Assembly (NCBI GenBank): GCA_937901185.1
Contig: CALCHR010000073.1
Coordinates: forward strand, 1-11,633
Source of the DNA: an uncultured Bacteroidales bacterium
GTDB taxonomy: Bacteria > Bacteroidota > Bacteroidia > Bacteroidales > Bacteroidaceae
Direction of reading: 5' to 3'
DNA length: 11,633 bases
A program made the translations under genes and the position numbers. Shown piece by piece: positions 7,428 to 11,633 of the stretch. The notes under the pieces are model-generated. The model was given only the letters and a program-made list of their open reading frames with translations. It made no database searches and was not told where the DNA came from. Each line of letters starts with the position of its first letter. Position 1 is the first letter of the stretch.

Positions 7428-7515
7428 TTTTTGAAAAATTTTGTGTTACTCTAAATTAAGTTAGAAAGCTTAATTCGCCATCACACGCAGGCCTCAAGAC
7501 CTTTGTCAAGCAAAT
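7428..7515 (-). promoter_or_regulatory. Leader region of rplY with two short inverted repeats
   Basis: This is the inferred 88-nt untranslated leader. Near its 5' end AGGTC-TTGA-GGCCT (7502-7489 on the minus strand) can form a 5-bp stem with one G-U pair and a 4-nt loop. Nearer the gene AATTAAG and CTTAATT (7454-7460, 7469-7475) form a 7-bp inverted repeat with an 8-base spacer. Some ribosomal proteins regulate their own mRNA through such leaders. I do not recognise a named motif here, and the second stem is AT-rich and weak. Confidence 0.25.
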
Positions 7516-7521
7516 CGGCTG

Positions 7522-7553
7522 CAAAATTACATTATTTATTTCAGACGAGCAAG
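7522..7553 (-). promoter_or_regulatory. Probable promoter of the rplY-pth-hslR operon
   Basis: On the minus strand CTTG (7553-7550) is followed after 20 bases by TAATTTTG (7529-7522), an exact match to the -7 consensus TAnnTTTG. The -33 element overlaps the gap just after the DUF3276 stop codon. A small perfect stem, AAGCC-AGA-GGCTT, spans that stop (7551-7563) but lacks a T run, so read-through from the DUF3276 gene may also feed the operon. Confidence 0.5.
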
Positions 7554-7561
7554 CCTCTGGC

Positions 7562-7888
7562 TTACAAATCGACATCCAAATCTGAAAGAATGGCCTTCAA
7601 GCCCAAATCTTCGGGCACTTCTGAGGTTTCTTGTTGACTCTCCACATAATTTAGAGCCTCGAGAAACACAGACTTGAAGTTCGCCATATCTTCTTGGTAA
7701 AGAAAAATCTTGTGCTTTTCAAACATAGGTTTTGCGTCCTCCCCTACTTCCTTCAATCGCTTGCTCTCTGTAAATGACAAGTACAACTCCCCACGGCGGT
7801 CACGCTTCACATCAAAATAGTAGACGCGCTTACCGGCCTTCACATACTTTGAGAACAGGGTCTCGTTATCATGTTTCTCTTGTGTCAT
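7562..7888 (-). CDS. DUF3276 family PUR-type nucleic-acid-binding protein
   Basis: A 108-residue protein of the DUF3276 family, which is typical of Bacteroidetes and related by fold to the PUR (Pur-alpha) single-stranded nucleic-acid-binding domain. The core runs from about residue 10 to 85: LFSKYVKAGKRVYYFDVK, then GELYLSFTESKR, and KHKIFLYQEDMANFKSVFLEALNYV. This is the strand-rich half followed by a helix, as in a single PUR repeat, so it probably works as a dimer (inference). The C-terminal tail is acidic and ends DLDVDL. No partner or target is known to me. It is divergent from nusB across a 188-base region and lies upstream of rplY in the same direction, in an RNA-related neighbourhood. 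Confidence 0.9.
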   Translation of the reverse strand: MTQEKHDNETLFSKYVKAGKRVYYFDVKRDRRGELYLSFTESKRLKEVGEDAKPMFEKHKIFLYQEDMANFKSVFLEALNYVESQQETSEVPEDLGLKAILSDLDVDL

Positions 7889-7929
7889 ATCCTATAAATA
7901 TTTTTATTGTCACAATTAAAAAATCCTTA

Positions 7930-7956
7930 CGCCTTGCCCTTTTAGTCTAAAAGGCG
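7930..7956. repeat. 17-bp palindrome with a competing outer inverted repeat, upstream of the DUF3276 gene
   Basis: CCTTTTAGTCTAAAAGG (7938-7954) is a perfect 8-bp inverted repeat around a single central base. A second inverted repeat, CGCCTT (7930-7935) with AAGGCG (7951-7956), uses part of the same right arm, so the two stems exclude each other in RNA. In the minus-strand transcript the outer stem is followed, after six bases, by a run of six U. The position just past the inferred -7 box of the DUF3276 gene fits either an operator at the transcription start or a switchable leader hairpin. Confidence 0.5.
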
Positions 7957-7961
7957 GAAAG

Positions 7962-7993
7962 CAAAATTCGGATTTTATTTTGTAAAGACCAAA
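7962..7993 (-). promoter_or_regulatory. Possible promoter of the DUF3276 gene
   Basis: On the minus strand TTTG (7993-7990) and GAATTTTG (7969-7962) are 20 bases apart, matching the Bacteroidetes -33/-7 layout with one mismatch in the -7 box. The inferred transcription start is near 7955, at the edge of the palindrome at 7938-7954. Confidence 0.38.
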
Positions 7994-8032
7994 AAAGGAG
8001 CTGAAAAAATATGTCACGTCCCTCTTTTTTTG

Positions 8033-8040
8033 TACTTTTG
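8033..8040 (+). promoter_or_regulatory. Probable -7 box of the nusB operon promoter
   Basis: TACTTTTG fits TAnnTTTG exactly and is followed by GCAGAG, putting transcription start near 8047, about 30 nt before the nusB ATG at 8077. No clear TTTG lies at the -33 position. Because the box lies inside the longer open frame that begins at 8011, it argues for the downstream nusB start. Confidence 0.52.
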
Positions 8041-8076
8041 CAGAGAATTAATAGCAGGAACGCCTGTAAAGAGATT

Positions 8077-9015
8077 ATGATTAACAGAGAACTTATAAGG
8101 CTTAAGGTAGTGCAGCTCACTTATGCGTACTATCAGAACGAAGGGAGATCATACGACGTAGCAGAAAAAGAACTCACTTTCAGCCTTTCCAAATCCTACG
8201 ACCTATACCACTATCTTTTACAGTTATTGGTGGAGTTGCAAAAATATGCTACCCGAAAAGACGAAGTAAGGTTAGCCAGAGAAAAACGCACAGGCATCGT
8301 AGCAGCAGCTAATAGTGTACACCCCGACAAACAATTCGCAGAAAACAAATTACTGAGTCAGTTGGCTTGCAACCAACAGCTTGGAGAATACCTTGAGAAC
8401 CACGCTTCCGATTGGAGCGAGGAGGAAAACTTCATCAAGGAGTTGTATGCCCAATTTATTGACAGCGACATTTTCCAACTCTACCTCAACCGAGAAGACT
8501 TTTCTTACGAGGCCGACCGCGAGTTGGTACGCAAACTCTATAAGACTTTTATCTGCAACAATGAGAAGTTTGATGCCCTATTGGAAGAGCAATGCCTCTA
8601 TTGGAACGACGACAAGGAAATCATCGACTCCTTCATTCTGAAAACCATTAAGCGCTTCCAAGAAGGAGCTGCCGAGAAGCAAGCCCTGCTGCCCGACTAC
8701 ACATCTGAAGAGGACAGAGAATTTGCCATAAATCTTTTCTCCGCGACGCTGAAGAACGAGGAGTCTCTCCGCAACTTGATACGCAACAACTGCAAGAACT
8801 GGGAGTTCAATCGCCTTGCTTTCATGGACGTAATCATTATGCAGATTGCCTTGGCTGAGATTCTCACATTCCCCAGCATCCCTCTCAATGTAAGTTTCAA
8901 CGAGTATCTTGACATCGCCAAGGTCTACAGCACGCCGCGTAGTTCTTCCTACATCAACGGCTTGCTCGACCACATTGTCAAGCACCTGAAGAAGGAAAAC
9001 AAACTATTCAAATAA
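8077..9015 (+). CDS. nusB: Transcription antitermination protein NusB, long Bacteroidetes form
   Basis: Works with NusE (ribosomal protein uS10) on boxA RNA in antitermination complexes, best known for rRNA operons. The protein is 312 residues, about twice the E. coli length. The N-terminal part (MINRELIRLKVVQLTYAYYQ, then a helical, charged region to about residue 210) is the extension seen in Bacteroidetes NusB. The C-terminal part is the recognisable NusB end: NRLAFMDVIIMQIALAEILTF, IPLNVSFNEYLDIAKVYSTPRSSSYINGLLDHIVK. The frame is open from 8011, but I chose the ATG at 8077 because it gives the conserved MINR opening and because the -7 box at 8033-8040 lies within the upstream extension. 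It is first gene of the nusB-yajC-ybbR-coaE operon; yajC starts 19 bases after its stop. Confidence 0.94.
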   Translation: MINRELIRLKVVQLTYAYYQNEGRSYDVAEKELTFSLSKSYDLYHYLLQLLVELQKYATRKDEVRLAREKRTGIVAAANSVHPDKQFAENKLLSQLACNQQLGEYLENHASDWSEEENFIKELYAQFIDSDIFQLYLNREDFSYEADRELVRKLYKTFICNNEKFDALLEEQCLYWNDDKEIIDSFILKTIKRFQEGAAEKQALLPDYTSEEDREFAINLFSATLKNEESLRNLIRNNCKNWEFNRLAFMDVIIMQIALAEILTFPSIPLNVSFNEYLDIAKVYSTPRSSSYINGLLDHIVKHLKKENKLFK

Positions 9016-9034
9016 CTTATAACATCTACCACAA

Positions 9035-9349
9035 ATGAATTTCGTATTTCTACAAGCCGCACAAGGCCAACAAAGCATGATGCCCACTATCATTATGTTT
9101 GTGGCTCTCTTTGCTATTATGTACTTCTTTATGATCCGTCCTCAGCAGAAAAAGCAGAAGGAGATTCAGAAGTTCCGCAACGCTCTTACCGTAGGTCAGG
9201 AGATTGTGACCTACGGTGGAATTTACGGTGTGATTAAGAGCATCGACGAGAGCAGCAACACTGTTATGGTGGAAGTATCTACCGGTGTTAAGATCAAGTT
9301 TGCCAAGTCTGCTATCATGCCCAACTATTCTGAGCAGGAGCGCCGATAA
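9035..9349 (+). CDS. yajC: Preprotein translocase accessory subunit YajC
   Basis: Small inner-membrane partner of SecDF at the SecYEG channel. The 104-residue protein has one membrane segment at about residues 15-35 (MMPTIIMFVALFAIMYFFMI) followed directly by the family signature RPQQKKQKE. The soluble domain contains LTVGQEIVTYGGIYGVIKSI and VEVSTGVKIKFAKSAI, as usual. It is not essential in E. coli. It sits 19 bases after nusB and 15 bases before the ybbR-like gene, in an operon order I know from other Bacteroidales. No secD or secF is in the window. Confidence 0.96.
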   Translation: MNFVFLQAAQGQQSMMPTIIMFVALFAIMYFFMIRPQQKKQKEIQKFRNALTVGQEIVTYGGIYGVIKSIDESSNTVMVEVSTGVKIKFAKSAIMPNYSEQERR

Positions 9350-9364
9350 AATATTGCCCCAAAG

Positions 9365-10351
9365 ATGGGAGACAAAAAAAACAGACTCAGTATTTTTTTC
9401 AGGAGCCGCTTTTCCAAATTATGGAATAAGCAGTTCCTGATTTTCTTATTCTTCCTCCTGCTGTCGTTCTCCTTCTGGATGTTTCAGGCCCTGAACGAGA
9501 CCTACGAGCGCACTTTTTCCGTACCGGTAAAGCTGGAGAATGTACCCAACAATGTAGTCATCACGACGGAGCCTCCTACGCACATCAACCTCACGCTCAG
9601 AGACAGAGGCGTGATGCTCTACCATTATCTCTACGGCCAAGGCTTTCACCCCGTGACGCTCGACTACAATAAGTATATCAATGCGAGCGGCCATGTCAGC
9701 TTCCTGTCTTCCGAGTTGCAGAAGCAGTTTAACAGCCAAATGGCTTCCAGCACAAAGATACTGGGAGTGAAGCCCGACACCATCGAGTTTTTCTACAATT
9801 ATGGTCTCAGCAAGCGCGTACCGGTGAAGGTACAAGCACACATCAACACCGACCGCCTTTACTATCTGTCAAGGATGAAGCTCTCACAAGATTCTGTAAC
9901 GGTCTATGCCGCCCAGAACTTGCTCGACACCATCACCGCGGCCTATCTCAAGCCCATCTACATCAACAACCTTGCCGACACGCTTTCTACCCGTGCAGAG
10001 ATTTCGCCCATCAAGGGTGCGAAGTTCACCCCCAACGAAATAGGTCTCTCCCTCTTTGTGGACCGCCTCGTAGAGAAGATTGTGCAAGTGCCCATTAAGG
10101 GAGTCAACTTCCCGGCATCCAAAGTGTTGCGCACCTTCCCCTCCAAGGTGAATGTCATATTCCAGTTGGGCATGGGCGACTATCGCCGCATCAACGCAGA
10201 CAAGTTTTCCCTGACCGTCAACTACGAAGACTTGATGCTCAGCAACTCCAACAGGTGTCTGCTTTCCTTAGACACCATTCCGGAAGGCGTTTCGCATGTA
10301 CGCATCAGCCCCGAAGAAGTAGAATATGTCATCGAAGAGCTCTCCGAATAG
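9365..10351 (+). CDS. YbbR-like (CdaR family) membrane-anchored protein
   Basis: A 328-residue protein. A short basic cytoplasmic N terminus is followed by one membrane segment at about residues 23-43 (FLIFLFFLLLSFSFWMFQAL); the rest is predicted outside the membrane. It contains YbbR-type repeats of about 80 residues, seen as recurring starts of the type RTFSVPVKLENVP (about 50), KRVPVKVQAHI (about 150) and KIVQVPIKGVNFP (about 235). In Firmicutes, YbbR/CdaR regulates the di-adenylate cyclase CdaA; no cyclase gene is in this window, so that role is not shown here. It lies between yajC and coaE. Its last 26 bases overlap the coaE start in another frame. Family call good, function uncertain. 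Confidence 0.85.
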   Translation: MGDKKNRLSIFFRSRFSKLWNKQFLIFLFFLLLSFSFWMFQALNETYERTFSVPVKLENVPNNVVITTEPPTHINLTLRDRGVMLYHYLYGQGFHPVTLDYNKYINASGHVSFLSSELQKQFNSQMASSTKILGVKPDTIEFFYNYGLSKRVPVKVQAHINTDRLYYLSRMKLSQDSVTVYAAQNLLDTITAAYLKPIYINNLADTLSTRAEISPIKGAKFTPNEIGLSLFVDRLVEKIVQVPIKGVNFPASKVLRTFPSKVNVIFQLGMGDYRRINADKFSLTVNYEDLMLSNSNRCLLSLDTIPEGVSHVRISPEEVEYVIEELSE

Positions 10352-10958
10352 CCCCGCCTCAAACACTACATCGCCCCGTTCCTTTGGAGTGACCGGAGGC
10401 ATCGGCAGCGGCAAGAGTTTCATCTGCCGAAGCATTGAAGCCGCCGGTTTCCCGGTATTCTACTGCGACGCCGAAGCCAAGCACATCATCCGCACCAGCC
10501 CCGAAGTAAAAGCCCACCTCACCCAGCTGGTTGGCACTGAGGTCTACGCCCCGGATGGCACACTTTGCAAAGCTGTTCTTGCTGAGTTTATTTGTCGCAG
10601 CAAGCAACACGCAGCCCAAGTAGATGCCATCGTTCACCCTGCAGTGGGCAAGGCCTTTGCCAAGTGGGCCTCGCAGCAGGCCGCTCCTAAAATCTTTATG
10701 GAATGCGCCTTGCTCTTCGAATCGGGATTTGACAAACTCGTAGACCGCAGCATTCTTATCTCTGCCCCCGAAGAGAAACGCATAGCCCGCGTGATGGAGC
10801 GCGATGGTGTTAGTTTGGAAAAAGCCAAGGAGTGGATGGCACTGCAAATGCCCGAGGAGGAAAAGGCCGCCCGCGCCGACTATATAATATATAATGATTA
10901 CGCGCGCGCGTACGAGGCTTCGCTCCGCCAACTATTAGAGGACATTACAAAAATTTAA
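10326..10958 (+). CDS. coaE: Dephospho-CoA kinase
   Basis: Catalyses the last step of coenzyme A synthesis, ATP-dependent phosphorylation of the 3'-hydroxyl of dephospho-CoA (EC 2.7.1.24), in the cytoplasm. The 210-residue protein has the P-loop GGIGSGKS at residues 24-31, then FYCDAEAKHI (D48 at the conserved Asp position), IVHPAVGKAF, ECALLFESGFDKLVD, ARVMERDGVS and MALQMPEEEKAARADYIIYND, all in family order. The ATG at 10326 adds about 19 Ser/Pro/Asn-rich residues before the first strand and overlaps the ybbR-like gene by 26 bases. The next possible start, a GTG at V22, would cut into the P-loop strand, so the upstream ATG is preferred. It is the last gene of the nusB operon. Confidence 0.95.
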   Translation: MSSKSSPNSPASNTTSPRSFGVTGGIGSGKSFICRSIEAAGFPVFYCDAEAKHIIRTSPEVKAHLTQLVGTEVYAPDGTLCKAVLAEFICRSKQHAAQVDAIVHPAVGKAFAKWASQQAAPKIFMECALLFESGFDKLVDRSILISAPEEKRIARVMERDGVSLEKAKEWMALQMPEEEKAARADYIIYNDYARAYEASLRQLLEDITKI

Positions 10959-10992
10959 CCCATCTCCTCTACTCTATCTCGCCATAAAGAAT

Positions 10993-11000
10993 TACCTTTG
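10993..11000 (+). promoter_or_regulatory. Probable -7 box of the DUF5606 gene
   Basis: TACCTTTG matches the -7 consensus TAnnTTTG, one of the commonest forms in this phylum. It lies 33 bases before the ATG at 11034, implying a leader of about 27 nt. There is no TTTG at the -33 position. It suggests transcription separate from the nusB-coaE operon, although no terminator follows coaE. Confidence 0.5.
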
Positions 11001-11033
11001 TACCACAATTTATCACCCATTAAAAAAAATATC

Positions 11034-11459
11034 ATGCAAGACACTATTTTAGCAATAACCGGTAAGCCCGGACTTTTCAAATTAGTTTCTCACGGCCGCG
11101 GCTCACTCATTGTAGAATGCCTTGACGAGACAAAAAAACGCTTCACTGTTGGTATGCGCGACCGCGTAACTTCTCTCGGCGACATTTCTATGTACACCGA
11201 CGAAGACGATGTGCCTTTAATGGAGGTGCTGCAAGCTGCCTACGACAAGTTTGAAGGAAAAGCTATTGATGTAGCCTTGAAAACTGCCGACAACAAACAA
11301 CTCGCAGAAATCATGGGTGAGATTCTTCCCAGCTACGACCGCGACAGAGTTTACCCCAGCGATATCAAAAAACTTATCCAGTGGTACAACCTCTTGGTAA
11401 AAAACGGATACCAAGAATTTGCCACTCCAGAAGAAGAAACTGAGGCTGCTGCCGAATAA
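11034..11459 (+). CDS. DUF5606 family protein, function unknown
   Basis: A 141-residue cytoplasmic protein with no signal peptide or membrane segment. It opens MQDTILAITGKPGLFKLVSHGRG, followed by a short strand-rich part (SLIVECLDETKKRFTVG, RVTSLGDISMYTDED) and then a helical, charged part (MEVLQAAYDKFEGKAIDV, DIKKLIQWYNLLVKNG). The end is an acidic, disordered-looking tail rich in Glu and Ala. This matches the DUF5606 family, which I know only from Bacteroidetes and for which I know no activity. The frame is open from a TTG at 10998, but that codon lies in the -7 box, so the ATG at 11034 is the start. It is followed by a strong terminator. Confidence 0.9.
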   Translation: MQDTILAITGKPGLFKLVSHGRGSLIVECLDETKKRFTVGMRDRVTSLGDISMYTDEDDVPLMEVLQAAYDKFEGKAIDVALKTADNKQLAEIMGEILPSYDRDRVYPSDIKKLIQWYNLLVKNGYQEFATPEEETEAAAE

Positions 11460-11487
11460 GAAATCGGCCAACCAAACACAAGCATAC

Positions 11488-11522
11488 GAGCCGGAAGTCT
11501 GAATAAGCTTCCGGCTCTTTTT
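11488..11522 (+). terminator. Intrinsic terminator after the DUF5606 gene
   Basis: GAGCCGGAAG (11488-11497) and CTTCCGGCTC (11508-11517) form a perfect 10-bp GC-rich stem with a 10-base loop. TTTTT follows directly (11518-11522). It begins 28 bases after the stop codon at 11457-11459 and ends the plus-strand block. Confidence 0.95.
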
Positions 11523-11579
11523 ATACCTATGAAACGCACCACGTCCTAAAGGTAAAAACACAGCTATCTATCCTACGAT

Positions 11580-11633
11580 TTCTTAGTAGTTACTTTCGCG
11601 TTCTTAGTAGTTACCGAATTTTTCCTAGTAGTT
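11580..11633. repeat. Tandem array, 21-bp period, cut by the window edge
   Basis: TTCTTAGTAGTTAC occurs at 11580-11593 and again at 11601-11614. TTCCTAGTAGTT follows at 11622-11633, where the window ends. The three copies are exactly 21 bases apart. The 14-base word is constant, apart from one T-to-C change in copy 3, and the 7-base spacers differ (TTTCGCG, CGAATTT). No further copy is visible to the left of 11580. The array lies 58 bases past the terminator at 11488-11522. It does not have the repeat or spacer lengths of a CRISPR array. Function unknown. Confidence 0.8.

Noticed and set aside
7551..7563. Terminator at the end of the DUF3276 gene
   Set aside because: The AAGCC/GGCTT stem is short, overlaps the stop codon and has no following T run.
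11580..11633. Possible start of a CRISPR array
   Set aside because: The 14-base word and 7-base spacers are far too short, the first copy has no leader, and no cas gene is visible.

Overview
The window looks like a chromosomal segment from a member of the Bacteroidales, most like Prevotella or a close relative; the genus is inference. The evidence is: two proteins of lineage-restricted families (a DUF3276/PUR-type protein and a DUF5606 protein), a NusB about twice the E. coli length, the gene order nusB-yajC-ybbR-coaE, almost no Shine-Dalgarno sequences, and several upstream boxes of the Bacteroidetes -7 type TAnnTTTG.

Left part (1-5718, minus strand) is accessory and concerns secreted glycan-active or glycan-binding proteins. 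One unbroken minus-strand reading frame runs from 3902 off the left edge. It encodes a secreted GH2 beta-galactosidase of at least 1300 residues, with two N-terminal ricin-like beta-trefoils, both catalytic glutamates and the start of the C-terminal Bgal small-chain domain. Upstream of it (3903-4437) is a gene-free stretch. This holds a probable promoter, a 22-bp-period tandem repeat array built on operator-like dyads, and the intrinsic terminator of the next gene. That gene (4438-5718) encodes an exported DUF5077/DUF3472 protein.

Middle part (5788-7888, minus strand) is housekeeping. It holds ribosomal protein bL25 (CTC type), peptidyl-tRNA hydrolase and an Hsp15-like S4 RNA-binding protein, in one probable operon with a 4-bp pth/S4 overlap. 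Upstream of these is a separate DUF3276 gene. All of these act on RNA or the ribosome, or probably do.

Right part (8077-11459, plus strand) starts from a divergent intergenic region containing a palindrome. It carries nusB, yajC, a ybbR-like (CdaR family) gene and coaE, tightly spaced or overlapping, and then a DUF5606 gene with its own -7 box and a strong intrinsic terminator. After the terminator the last 54 bases hold a second tandem array (21-bp period), cut by the window edge.

I see no mobile element, CRISPR array, tRNA, rRNA or obvious defence system. The least explained material is the two short-period intergenic repeat arrays, which share a layout of constant word plus variable word. 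The palindromic leader of the DUF3276 gene and the double-trefoil beta-galactosidase come next.
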